From Cognaticolwellia sediminilitoris (lineage in GTDB: Bacteria; Pseudomonadota; Gammaproteobacteria; Enterobacterales; Alteromonadaceae), in assembly GCA_002104535.1 (NCBI GenBank), contig NBOG01000013.1, forward strand, positions 38,955 to 102,954: a stretch of DNA of 64,000 bases, given 5' to 3'. Every line of letters starts with the position of its first letter. Positions within the stretch are counted from its first letter, which is position 1. Of the stretch, positions 37,146 to 47,400 are shown piece after piece. The notes below the pieces were generated by a model, which was given only the letters and a program-made list of their open reading frames with translations, did not search any database and had not been told where the DNA came from. The position numbers and the translations under genes are program-made.

Positions 37146-39191
37146 ATGAAACAAAACCTTCGTAACGGTTTTTATAAAAAACCACTGGCTATAAGTATTG
37201 CCGCCGCAATGTTGACATTAGCTGGTGCTAGTGTGCAGGCAAAAAACTTTCAGTTAGGTAACTTTGATATCAGCTTTGATTCTACATTTTCAGCAGGTAC
37301 AAGCTGGCGCGTAGAAGATCGTAATTGGAATGATAATGTTGGTAAGTCTAACAACATTAATAATGGCTTCGATTTCAGCCAATATCATCCGATTTTAAAT
37401 GTCAATCCAACTGGCGCTACTGTGTGGGATGGCGCTGGTGGATACTCTACCAATGGTGATAACGGTAATTTAAATTATAACGCTGGCGAAAGTTTCTCTA
37501 AACTTATTAAAGGCTCTCATGAGCTTGATGTACGTTACGAAAACCTAGGTTTTTTTGCTCGTGGTATGTATTTTTACGATTTTGAAATGATGGACGGCGA
37601 CAGAGCTTGGACCAATCCTACCTCTGGTAAAGTTAATGATCCTTGTCGTGATGATGAAGCACGAGATCAAGTATGTCGAGATATCAGGCTTTTAGATGCA
37701 TTTGTTTACGGTGATTTCGATATCGGTGAAATGCCATTTTCTGTACGAGTGGGCCAACAGGTCATTAGCTGGGGTGAAAGTACTTTAATTTCACACGGTA
37801 TCAGTGAACTTAACCCTGTCGATATTGCACGTTTAAAAGCGCCCGGCGCTGAACTAAAAGAAGCCTTTATACCGTTTGGTGCCGTTTGGGCATCTTTAGG
37901 TGTTTCAGAAAATTTCAACGTCGAAATGTTCTATCAATATAATTGGGAAAAAACAGTTTTACCAGCACCGGGTAGCTACTTCTCTACCAATGACTTTGCT
38001 GGTGACGGTGGTCATTTTAATAATGTTCAGTTAAATTTTGCTAGTAATCCCGATATGGATCTCGATTCGATGATTACTAATTTAAATGTCCTTAGAAGCC
38101 AAATATTGAACGGTAATGTAGCAATGGCTGATGCAGGTGGTGCTTATGTTGGTGGTTTTCCAACTAAATTAACACTTCGTCAAGCTGATGCTGAAAATGA
38201 ACCAGAAGACGGTGGTCAATATGGTTTACGTTTGTCATGGTTTTTACCAGAACTAAACGATACTGAAATTAGCTTGTATCATGTTAATTATCATAGTCGT
38301 CGTCCGGTATTTTCAGGTATAACTGCTGATTTCTCTGGTGCTGCTTTGGCCCATGATGTTGGCATGTTGGCAACTACTGAGATTACATATGATAACTACA
38401 CTGATCTAAAAGCATTTTCTAGAGTAGAACTTGATTATGTTGAAGATATTAAACTATACGCTTTAAGCTTTAATACCGCTATTGGAACGACTTCTGTCGC
38501 TGGTGAAGTAAGTTTCCGCCAAGACGAGCCGTTACAAATAGATGATGTTGAATTACTTTTTGCAGCTATGCCGCAACAATTAGCTAACGACTTAGGTCGT
38601 GATGAGCTAGACGGTATTTCTCAAATGCCTGTTTTCTCAGGTGGAACACGTGCAAGCGGTTATGTTCTGTCAGATACCATTCAAGCGCAAATGACACTGA
38701 CACATCTTTGGGGCCCATCGTTTGGTGCTAGTCAGTTTGTGACATTACTTGAGGTTGGCGGTATTGATATTCTTGATATGCCAGATCCTGAAGTTTTACG
38801 TTTAAACGGTCCAGGTACAGCAAGAAATGGTGGAGTAGCAGGTAAAGAAGGCTTACAAATGGCGCTACAAGATGGCGTTGAAACTAACCCTTTCCCAACA
38901 GAAACAGCTTGGGGTTACCGTTTAGTAGGTAAATTAGATTATAACAATGTTTTTGCTGGTATTAACGTATCGCCAAAAATTGTCTTTTCACACGATGTAG
39001 ATGGTATTACACCAGACCCGTTATTCTTGTTTGTTGAAGGTAGAAAATCTGTTGCACTAGGCTTAGGTTTTGATTATCAAAGTCGTTGGTCTGCAGACTT
39101 TAGCTATAACAGCTTTTTTGGTGGTGTAGGAACAACTAACCAGATAGAAGATCGCGATTACGTGTCTTTTAACATCAAGTATTCAATTTAA
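37146..39191 (+). CDS. DUF1302 family outer-membrane protein
   Basis: A 681-residue secreted protein with a signal peptide (about 1-32, ending ASVQA) and alternating beta-strand pattern expected of an outer-membrane barrel. DISFDSTFSAGTSWRVEDRN near the start and FAGINVSPKIVFSHDVDGIT near the C-terminus are DUF1302 features. Family members are found beside DUF1329 and RND/MMPL genes in bacteria that handle steroids, alkanes and other hydrophobic compounds; the molecular function is unproven. The ribosome site TGGGGAGATAAG precedes the ATG, and the DUF1329 gene starts 20 bases after the stop. It opens a four-gene envelope set. Confidence 0.88.
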   Translation: MKQNLRNGFYKKPLAISIAAAMLTLAGASVQAKNFQLGNFDISFDSTFSAGTSWRVEDRNWNDNVGKSNNINNGFDFSQYHPILNVNPTGATVWDGAGGYSTNGDNGNLNYNAGESFSKLIKGSHELDVRYENLGFFARGMYFYDFEMMDGDRAWTNPTSGKVNDPCRDDEARDQVCRDIRLLDAFVYGDFDIGEMPFSVRVGQQVISWGESTLISHGISELNPVDIARLKAPGAELKEAFIPFGAVWASLGVSENFNVEMFYQYNWEKTVLPAPGSYFSTNDFAGDGGHFNNVQLNFASNPDMDLDSMITNLNVLRSQILNGNVAMADAGGAYVGGFPTKLTLRQADAENEPEDGGQYGLRLSWFLPELNDTEISLYHVNYHSRRPVFSGITADFSGAALAHDVGMLATTEITYDNYTDLKAFSRVELDYVEDIKLYALSFNTAIGTTSVAGEVSFRQDEPLQIDDVELLFAAMPQQLANDLGRDELDGISQMPVFSGGTRASGYVLSDTIQAQMTLTHLWGPSFGASQFVTLLEVGGIDILDMPDPEVLRLNGPGTARNGGVAGKEGLQMALQDGVETNPFPTETAWGYRLVGKLDYNNVFAGINVSPKIVFSHDVDGITPDPLFLFVEGRKSVALGLGFDYQSRWSADFSYNSFFGGVGTTNQIEDRDYVSFNIKYSI

Positions 39192-39211
39192 GGCAGTATG
39201 AGGATTATTTA

Positions 39212-40600
39212 ATGAAAAATATTTTTAAAAATACTTTTAATAAGTCAACTCTAGTTTCGCTAGCAGTGACGATTGCATTGGCTTCAACGACAGCCAATGC
39301 AAAAGTTAGCGCACAAGACGCTGCTAAATTATCAAAAGAACTAACTCCATTTGGTGCTGTTCGCGCAGCAAACTCAGATGGCTCTATCCCAGAGTGGACT
39401 GGTGGTATTACAAGTGCTCCTGCTGGTTATACTGTTGGTGACCACCATATTGATCCATTTGCTCAGGATAAAGCGCTTTACACCATTACAAAAAGCAATC
39501 TTGAACAATATAAAAGCTTGTTAACTCCTGGGCAGGTTAAGTTATTTGAAACTTACCCTGACACCTACAAAATGAATGTTTATCAATCACGTCGTTCTGC
39601 ATCATATCCAGAACACGTTTACCAAGCGTCAATTGATAACGCGACAAAAGCGGAATTAGTTGAAGGTGGTAACGGTATTGTTCAAGCAGCAGTTGGCGTA
39701 CCATTTCCGATGCCTAAAGATGGCTTAGAAGCTATTTGGAATCACATTTTACGTTATCGTGGTGAACAAATTATGCGTGAAGGTGGACAAGCTGCCCCAA
39801 CTGCATCAGGTGATTATACTTACATGGGGTTTGATGATCAGTTGATTATCCCTTACGGTGTTAAAGGTGTAAAAGCTGAAGACTTACAACAAACGAATAT
39901 CTTGTTTAAGTTTAAGCAAAAAGTGACTGAACCTGCACGTTTAGCAGGTACGGCTTTATTGGTACATGAAACAATGGACCAAATTAAAACCCCGCGTCAA
40001 GCATGGACATACAATACCGGTCAACGTCGAGTTAGACGTGCACCAAACGTTGCTTATGATGCACCAGGTACAGCGTCTGATGGACTAAGAACTACTGATG
40101 ACTTTGATATGTTTAATGGCGCGCCAAATCGCTATAATTGGACATTAAAAGGTAAACAAGAACTCTTGATCCCATATAATGATTACCGTTTACATAGTGA
40201 TAACTTAAAATACGATCAGATTTTACAACCAGGTCATATTAATCCAGATCTAGTTCGCTATGAAAAACATCGTGTTTGGGTAGTTGAAGCAAACCTAAAA
40301 TCTGATACTCGTCATACCTATAAAAAACGTGTGTTTTATATAGATGAAGATAGCTGGCAAGTAGCGATAACTGATATTTATGATAACCGAGATGAGTTAT
40401 ACCGCGTTGGCGTAGCACACGGTATTAATTATTACGAAGTACCAACGCAGTGGTCTACGTTAGAAGTATTCCATGATTTACAATCTCGTCGTTATATCGC
40501 AATGGGATTAGATAACGAAGCGAATATGTACAACTTTTCTGCTGAGTTGAAAGATGTAGACTTTACATCTTCAGCGTTACGTCGAGAAGGTCGAAGATAA
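39212..40600 (+). CDS. DUF1329 family periplasmic/outer-membrane protein (LolA-like)
   Basis: A 462-residue exported protein; the signal peptide is about residues 1-30 (cleavage after TTANA). The mature start KVSAQDAAKLSKELTPFGAV and segments SDGSIPEWTGGI (about 55-66), KTPRQAWTYNTGQRRVRRAP and YKKRVFYIDEDSWQVAITDI are typical of DUF1329. This family belongs to the LolA/LolB-like fold group that binds lipid or hydrophobic ligands, so a carrier role is inferred. It is co-transcribed with the DUF1302 barrel and followed by a terminator. Confidence 0.9.
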   Translation: MKNIFKNTFNKSTLVSLAVTIALASTTANAKVSAQDAAKLSKELTPFGAVRAANSDGSIPEWTGGITSAPAGYTVGDHHIDPFAQDKALYTITKSNLEQYKSLLTPGQVKLFETYPDTYKMNVYQSRRSASYPEHVYQASIDNATKAELVEGGNGIVQAAVGVPFPMPKDGLEAIWNHILRYRGEQIMREGGQAAPTASGDYTYMGFDDQLIIPYGVKGVKAEDLQQTNILFKFKQKVTEPARLAGTALLVHETMDQIKTPRQAWTYNTGQRRVRRAPNVAYDAPGTASDGLRTTDDFDMFNGAPNRYNWTLKGKQELLIPYNDYRLHSDNLKYDQILQPGHINPDLVRYEKHRVWVVEANLKSDTRHTYKKRVFYIDEDSWQVAITDIYDNRDELYRVGVAHGINYYEVPTQWSTLEVFHDLQSRRYIAMGLDNEANMYNFSAELKDVDFTSSALRREGRR

Positions 40601-40616
40601 CCTAAAACTTGATCGA

Positions 40617-40647
40617 AACGGCTGGCAGATGCTAGCCGTTTTTGTTT
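40617..40647 (+). terminator. Terminator after the DUF1302-DUF1329 pair
   Basis: Stem AACGGCTGG with a T:G-containing partner ending AGCCGTT (40617-40640), followed by TTTTTGTTTT. It divides the four-gene set into two transcription units. Confidence 0.8.
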
Positions 40648-40822
40648 TAAACTCTTCAATCGATTAAAAAAATTTTCATTCCTCTATTTATTAGCTAGAC
40701 TATAGGGAGAGGATTTCATGGTAACGATGGCATTATTTTCGCTCAATTCATCATTAACATTGTTATCTAATTTGAGGTGTGAACCTCGGTGTTTCAAATT
40801 TATGGAGCTAATATAGTTGATT

Positions 40823-41824
40823 ATGCGTCTTCTCGTAATTTTACTCAGTTTACTAACTATCCCTTTTATTAATGCACAAGCACAAGACGCGAGAATAGCT
40901 ACTCTGGCGACTAAATCTCTTTTACTCGATATAACCAGTATAAATGCTGCTAAGTTAGTTGCTGTAGGTGAGCGCGGTCATATTTTACTTTCAAGTGATG
41001 GTACAAATTGGCAGCAAGCACAAGTTCCAGTTCAAGAAACCTTGACGGCGGTATATTTTGTTGATGAATTTAACGGCTGGGCTGTTGGCCATGCCGCCAC
41101 TATATTAGCCACTATTGACGGAGGCAAAACGTGGCAATTGCAACAATATTTACCTCAAACACAAAAACCATTATTAGATATTTTATTTGCAGATAAAAAT
41201 AATGGCATTGCCATTGGTGCTTATGGATTGTTTTATCGTACTAATGATGGTGGTGAAAGCTGGAGTATTGAATATCACAATGAATTTCTTTACCCAGAAG
41301 ACCAAGCTTATTTAGCCGATTTAAAGTTACAAGATGAAGAAGCCTATTTAGACGAACAAAGCAGTATACTCCCGCATTTTAATCGCATCGTTGCTGACGG
41401 TAGAACGTTATACTTAGCAGGTGAGACTGGATTAATCGCGAAAAGCAATGATTTTGGCGTTAGTTGGGAAAAATTAGACGCAATATATCCTGGCTCTTTT
41501 TATGATATTAATCGCACTCAGGATGGTAATTTACTTGTTGTTGGATTACGTGGCCATGTGTTTAGAAGCCTAAGAAATGGCACTCCATGGCAAGAAATTA
41601 ATAGCCATGTGACAGCACTTTTAAGTGCTATTGTGCTAAGTGATGACGAAAGAATATTTATACTGGGTAATAATGGCGTACTGTTAGAAAGTCGAGATGA
41701 TGGTGCTAGTTTCACCAAATTATTGCAAAAAGATGGAAAAGCACTTATCGCAGGTGTTTGGTATAAAAATAAAATAATTGCTGTCTCCGATGTTGGCATC
41801 AAAACTATTAACGTAACGAAGTAA
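40823..41824 (+). CDS. YCF48-family exported beta-propeller protein
   Basis: A 333-residue exported protein: signal peptide about residues 1-18 (MRLLVILLSLLTIPFINA). Repeats of the BNR/YCF48 form, such as DEFNGWAVGHAATILATIDG followed by GKTWQ and later NDGGESW and DFGVSWE, indicate a seven-bladed-like propeller related to the photosystem II assembly factor. In non-phototrophs this family often sits before RND/MMPL permeases, as here, and probably is a periplasmic partner. The ATG at 40823 is chosen; a TTG at 40817 is better spaced from the GGAG at 40804 and is an alternative. The permease starts five bases after its stop. Confidence 0.85.
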   Translation: MRLLVILLSLLTIPFINAQAQDARIATLATKSLLLDITSINAAKLVAVGERGHILLSSDGTNWQQAQVPVQETLTAVYFVDEFNGWAVGHAATILATIDGGKTWQLQQYLPQTQKPLLDILFADKNNGIAIGAYGLFYRTNDGGESWSIEYHNEFLYPEDQAYLADLKLQDEEAYLDEQSSILPHFNRIVADGRTLYLAGETGLIAKSNDFGVSWEKLDAIYPGSFYDINRTQDGNLLVVGLRGHVFRSLRNGTPWQEINSHVTALLSAIVLSDDERIFILGNNGVLLESRDDGASFTKLLQKDGKALIAGVWYKNKIIAVSDVGIKTINVTK

Positions 41825-41829
41825 CTGTC

Positions 41830-44148
41830 ATGAAAATTAATTCTGTAATCAATGTTGTTGAAGCAACACTTTTTCGTCGTCGTTTAGCGGTACTTGTTTG
41901 TTTTGTTTTAGCGAGTATATTTTTATTATTTCAAGCGACACAGATCAAACTTGACGCTGCTTTTACTAAACACATTCCACTCAATCATAGTTATATGAAA
42001 ACTTATCTGAAGCATCGCGAAAATTTTGGCGGTGCAAATAATGTTTTGATATCTGTTTGTGATAGCAGTGGTGATATTTTTAATCCTGAATTCTTTACAG
42101 CATTAAAAGGTGTTCATGATAAATTATTCTTTATTCCGGGTGTTGATCGCATCCAAGTTAAATCTTTGTTTTCACCTAACACAAGATTTGTTGAAATTGT
42201 TGAGGATGGTTTTGCCGGAGGACCAGTTATACCGGCTAATTTCCAGCCTGATGATGAAGGTCTAGCGATAGTTAAAGGTAATATAGAAAAAGCTGGAATC
42301 GTCGGTAGTATTGTTGCTGATGATTATAGTTGTTCCATGGTGAAAACATCACTGATGGAGATAGATCCCAATACGGGGGAAAAGCTAGATAGTATTGTAC
42401 TTGCTGCACAACTTGAAAATGATATTCGTGGTGAGTTTGAAAATGAAAATATTTCTGTCCATATCATTGGTTTTACTAAAATGGTTGGAGATGTTGCGCA
42501 AGGTGCAAAAGGGGTCGTTATCTTTTTCGCGATCGCCATAGCCATAACAACGTTAATGGTTTTTTGGTTTTGTCGCTCTATAGCGCTAACTATATTACCT
42601 ATTTCATGCTCATTAATCGCTGTTGTTTGGCAATTAGGTATGCTTTCCACCTTAGGCTTCGGCTTAGATCCGATGTCAATCCTAGTACCATTTTTAGTTT
42701 TTGCAATTGGGGTTAGTCATGGCGTTCAGATGATAAATTCCGTTTCGAAGATGGTCAATAATGGTAAAACAAGTTTAGATGCCGCTCAAAGTAGCTTTAG
42801 AGTTCTGTTGGTGCCAGGAGGTATAGCATTACTTTCTGATACCGTAGGCTTCATGACGTTATTATCAATTGATATAGGTATTATCCGTGAGTTAGCGATA
42901 ACAGCGTCATTGGGTGTTGCGATGATTATATTGACTAACTTGGTGTTATTACCTTTGCTAGTTTCTTATATGCATGTGCCTAAGACCGATGGTGATAATT
43001 TACCAAAAGGTCAATCGAAAAGTGACCGTTTATGGCATCTAATGTCAGCTTTTGCTACGCGAAAATTAGCCATGGTAATACTAGCGTTCACGGCAATACT
43101 TTACGTTGTTGGTTATTACAACGCACAAGACATGAAAATCGGTGAATTACACGCAGGAGCGCCATCTCTGCATGAAGAGTCACGATATAATCAAGATACC
43201 TTCCTAATTACGGATAAGTATGCAATCAGTGTCGATTATATGTCGATTATTGTTGAAACTACTCCTGACGCCTGTACTTATTATGAACATATGGATGTTA
43301 TCGATAGGTTTCAGTGGCGTATGGAAAATGTAGAAGGTGTTCAATCAGCAGTTAGTTTAGCGTCAATTGCAAAAATTGTTAATTCTGGCTACAACGAAGG
43401 CAACCCAAAATGGCGAGTATTATCTCGTAATCAGCAAACGTTAGTGCAATCGATAGCTCGGGTTCCTTCTTCTAGTGGCCTACTCAATAGTGATTGTAGT
43501 GCTATGCCGGTGATTTTATTCTTAGAAGATCATAAAGCTGAAACAATCAATCGTGTTGTAGATGCGACAAAACTTGTTGCTGCTGAATTGGATAATGAAA
43601 GCTTGAGCTTTAAACTTGCTTCTGGTCCTGTCGGTGTAATGGCGGCGACTAATGAGGCTGTTGAGGCTGCACAAATACCTATGATGCTTTATGTTTATGG
43701 AGCCGTCATTGCACTTTGTTTGCTTAGCTTTAGAAGTTTAAGAGCGACTATCGCAGTAGTGGTCCCTTTATACGTCGTTTCAACCTTAGCGCAGTGGTTA
43801 ATGACAGCACTAGATATTGGTTTAACCGTATCTACATTACCTGTAATTGCTTTAGGGGTCGGGATCGGGGTTGATTATGGCATTTACATACTTTCCACCA
43901 TGAGTGTCAAACTTCGAAATGGTGCCTCGGTACAAAGTGCTTACTTTGATGCACTTAAAGAGCGTGGAAGTGCGGTATTAATTACCGGTGTAACATTGGC
44001 GATTGGTGTTTCAACTTGGTTTTTCTCAGATTTAAAATTCCAAGTAGATATGGGCATATTACTAACCTTTATGTTTTTAGTTAATATGATTGCGGCTGTG
44101 CTGGTATTACCAGCAATCGCAGCATTTTTATGGCCTCAACGAAAATAA
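41830..44148 (+). CDS. RND/MMPL superfamily transporter
   Basis: A 772-residue inner-membrane permease with the duplicated RND layout: one hydrophobic segment (about 19-37), a periplasmic loop, five segments (about 220-390, including ALGLDPMSILVPFLVFAIGV-type sequence and SHGVQMINS), one more (about 410-430), a second loop and five more (about 610-770, with ALGVGIGVDYGIYILS). The GxxxDY motif in the second half suggests a proton relay. Size and the absence of an adjacent membrane-fusion protein place it with the MMPL/HpnN-like lipid transporters, not with drug-efflux AcrB types. It is coupled to the YCF48 gene and is followed by a terminator. Confidence 0.9.
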   Translation: MKINSVINVVEATLFRRRLAVLVCFVLASIFLLFQATQIKLDAAFTKHIPLNHSYMKTYLKHRENFGGANNVLISVCDSSGDIFNPEFFTALKGVHDKLFFIPGVDRIQVKSLFSPNTRFVEIVEDGFAGGPVIPANFQPDDEGLAIVKGNIEKAGIVGSIVADDYSCSMVKTSLMEIDPNTGEKLDSIVLAAQLENDIRGEFENENISVHIIGFTKMVGDVAQGAKGVVIFFAIAIAITTLMVFWFCRSIALTILPISCSLIAVVWQLGMLSTLGFGLDPMSILVPFLVFAIGVSHGVQMINSVSKMVNNGKTSLDAAQSSFRVLLVPGGIALLSDTVGFMTLLSIDIGIIRELAITASLGVAMIILTNLVLLPLLVSYMHVPKTDGDNLPKGQSKSDRLWHLMSAFATRKLAMVILAFTAILYVVGYYNAQDMKIGELHAGAPSLHEESRYNQDTFLITDKYAISVDYMSIIVETTPDACTYYEHMDVIDRFQWRMENVEGVQSAVSLASIAKIVNSGYNEGNPKWRVLSRNQQTLVQSIARVPSSSGLLNSDCSAMPVILFLEDHKAETINRVVDATKLVAAELDNESLSFKLASGPVGVMAATNEAVEAAQIPMMLYVYGAVIALCLLSFRSLRATIAVVVPLYVVSTLAQWLMTALDIGLTVSTLPVIALGVGIGVDYGIYILSTMSVKLRNGASVQSAYFDALKERGSAVLITGVTLAIGVSTWFFSDLKFQVDMGILLTFMFLVNMIAAVLVLPAIAAFLWPQRK

Positions 44149-44189
44149 AAGTTAATGTAGACAATAAATTTTTTATGCATAATTAAACA

Positions 44190-44218
44190 AGAAAATGACC
44201 GAAAGGTCATTTTCTATT
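44190..44218 (+). terminator. Terminator of the YCF48-RND pair
   Basis: Stem GAAAATGACC (44191-44200) with GGTCATTTTC (44205-44214), tetraloop GAAA; the T-run is short. Confidence 0.7.
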
Positions 44219-44409
44219 TATAACTTATGAATAAACACTTAAATTTAGCCCTGTCAGTGACCTAAAGCCGCGATATTTAAAGTAATGTATCTAAAATATT
44301 ACTCGCTTTCCCGCAAGTTTATTAATAAAATCAACTTTATAGTCTATCCTGTTAGTATGACTAAAAATAAAGTAATTATTTCAAGCGTTTTACCCAAAAG
44401 GAAAAAGGC

Positions 44410-47400
44410 ATGGCGTTAGTAGACGGTTTACCCTCAGTGATACTTTCGAACGTAGCACAGTTAATAGAAAAAAAAGTTCCAGCAGCAACGGCTCCACTTG
44501 TTAAACAGTTTGCTGAGTTACTTTATAACAATATTTCAACCTTAGATTTAAATCATCGTAATGACAGTGATATGTACGGTGCTACGTTAAGTCTTTGGAA
44601 TACATTAAATGATCATCAAGACGATAAGCCTGTAATTAAAGTTTTTAATCCACAGGTATCAAAAAATGGTTGGACATCAAGCCATACTATTATCGAGATA
44701 ATTGTTAGAGATATGCCATTTTTAGTTGACTCTGTGCGTATCGCATTGAGTCGATTACACCTGACACCGCATTTAATGCTCAATTCGCCGATAAAAATTA
44801 TCCGCAATGAAAATAAAAATATCAGTGGGCTTTCAGCTGCTGTTGATCAAAAATTCAAATCTACATCGCTAGAAACTGTTTTTTTCATTGAAATTGATCG
44901 CCAAAATGATCCTGCGGTACTGACAAAAATTACCAAAGAGCTTCATTCTGTTCTCAGTGACATTGCTGTCACTGTCAATGATTGGAAGCCTATGCAAGCG
45001 CGTTTACGCAGCGTTATTGATGAAGTTAAGCAGGCGAAATTACCTTGCTCGCAAGAAGAGCAAAAAGAAAGTGTACAATTTTTAGAGTGGATGCTTGCTA
45101 ATAACTTTACTTTGCTTGGATATCGCTCTTATGAAATCAAAACTTTAGAAGGCGATATCGCCTTGACTGCTAAGCCAGACACCAGTCTTGGGTTAATGAA
45201 TCAATATGACGGCACCAAAGCACGTCTTATTTCAAGTTTAGGTAAAGCTGCACGTGAAGTTGCTCTAGGTAAAAATTTACTAGTTCTTACTAAAACTAAT
45301 GCCAAATCACGAGTTCATCGTCCTGCACACCTCGATTATATTGGTGTTAAACGATTCGATGCGAAAGGTAACGTCATTGGTGAAGACCGTTTTGTCGGAT
45401 TATTTGGTTCAGCTTATTACACTAACAGTGCTTTAGATTTACCGTTAATCAAATCGAAAGTTGCGGGAGTTTGTAAAGATTCAGGCTATGCTAAAGGTAC
45501 TCATGCTTATAAAGCATTAATAAATATACTTGAAACTTATCCTAGAGATGAAATTTTACAAAGTTCACCTGATGAACTATTGAAAAATGTCATGGGTATT
45601 TTCCAAATGCAAGAACGAGATTATTCAGGCTTATTTATGCGCCGAGATACTTTCGATAGATTTTATTCTTGTATGGTTTACGTACCTCGTGAGCGTTATA
45701 CCACCGCATTGCGCATCAATACTCAAAAACTCTTAAAAGAAGCATTAGGCAGTGAAGAAGATGTTGCCTTCACTACGTTCTTCTCAGAGTCAGCACAAGC
45801 ACGAACCCATTACATTGTCAGAGTTAATTCTACAAAAGCAGATATTAATGTGAAAGAAATTGAAAAGAATTTAAACCATGCTGCTCGCAGTTGGGATGAT
45901 AATTTAGCCGATGCGCTAAATTCTCATAAAGGCGAAGCCGCTGGTAAAGCGTTAAGTCGCAAATATACTAGTTTTCCACAAGCTTATAAAGATGAAGTTT
46001 TACCCGGTACAGCAATCGTCGATATTGAAAAGTTTGAAGCCTTATCGCCAGACAATGAACTTGAAATGCTGTTTTATCAGCCACAAGAAGAAGATGCTAA
46101 TAGCCGTTTTGTTAAATTGAAGCTTTTCCATTCTGGTGAGCCTCTGCATCTTTCAGATGTTTTACCTATGTTAGAAAACTTCGGTCTTCGCGTTATCGGT
46201 GAAAGCCCGTATTCAGTTAAAACAGAAAGTGGTGAAGTATTCTGGATCTTAGACTTTTCAATGTTGTTGACCGGCCAAGGAAAATTCAACTTAGAAGTTG
46301 TTCAGAGTTTATTTCAAGACGCATTCGCTAAAGTTTGGTCTGGTCAGTTAGAAGACGATGGCTTTAACCGATTGATTTTAGGTGCAGAGCTTGGTGGACG
46401 TGAAGTTTCAATCGTACGTGCATACGCAAAATATGAACGTCAAATAGGTGGTACTTTTAGTCAAAACTATATTGAAGACACGTTCGCTCGTTATCCGGAA
46501 ATAGCTAAATTATTAATTAAACTTTTTAATTTGCGCTTTTCTCCTTTGAAAAAACAGAATAACAAATCTATAGAAAAAGTACTTGCGAGTCTTGAGTCTT
46601 CACTTGATAGTGTAGCCAACCTAGATGATGACCGTATTATTCGTCGCTTCGTTGAAATGATCAACGCAACTATTCGTACTAACTACTTCCAGCCACATCC
46701 TGAAACAGGCGAAAAATCTTACATCTCATTTAAGATTTTACCTGAACAAATTACTGATGTGCCGTTACCACTGCCTAAATATGAAATATTTGTTTATTCA
46801 CCACAAGTTGAAGGTGTTCATTTACGTGGTGGTAAGGTTGCACGTGGTGGCTTACGTTGGTCAGACCGTCGTGAAGATTTCCGTACCGAAGTGTTGGGCT
46901 TAGTAAAAGCACAACAAGTTAAAAATACCGTAATTGTTCCTGTAGGAGCCAAAGGTGGTTTTGTTTGTAAACAACTTCCAGACGGTGATAGAAACGAAAT
47001 TTTTGAAGCAGGTAAAGAGTGTTACAGAACTTTCATCCGTGGTTTACTTGATATTACCGATAACATTGTTGCGGGTGAAGTTGTACCACCATTGAATGTC
47101 GTTCGTCATGATGAAGATGACCCTTATTTAGTTGTTGCTGCCGATAAAGGTACCGCAACTTTCTCTGATATTGCGAATGGTATTTCTGACGAGTTTAACT
47201 TCTGGTTAGGTGATGCATTTGCCTCAGGTGGTAGTGTTGGCTATGACCATAAAGGTATGGGTATCACAGCAAAAGGTGCTTGGGAATCTGTAAAACGTCA
47301 TTTCCGCGAAATGGATATTGATTGTCAAACCACTGACTTCACTGTAGTCGGTGTTGGTGATATGGCTGGTGATGTTTTTGGTAACGGCATGCTACTTTCA

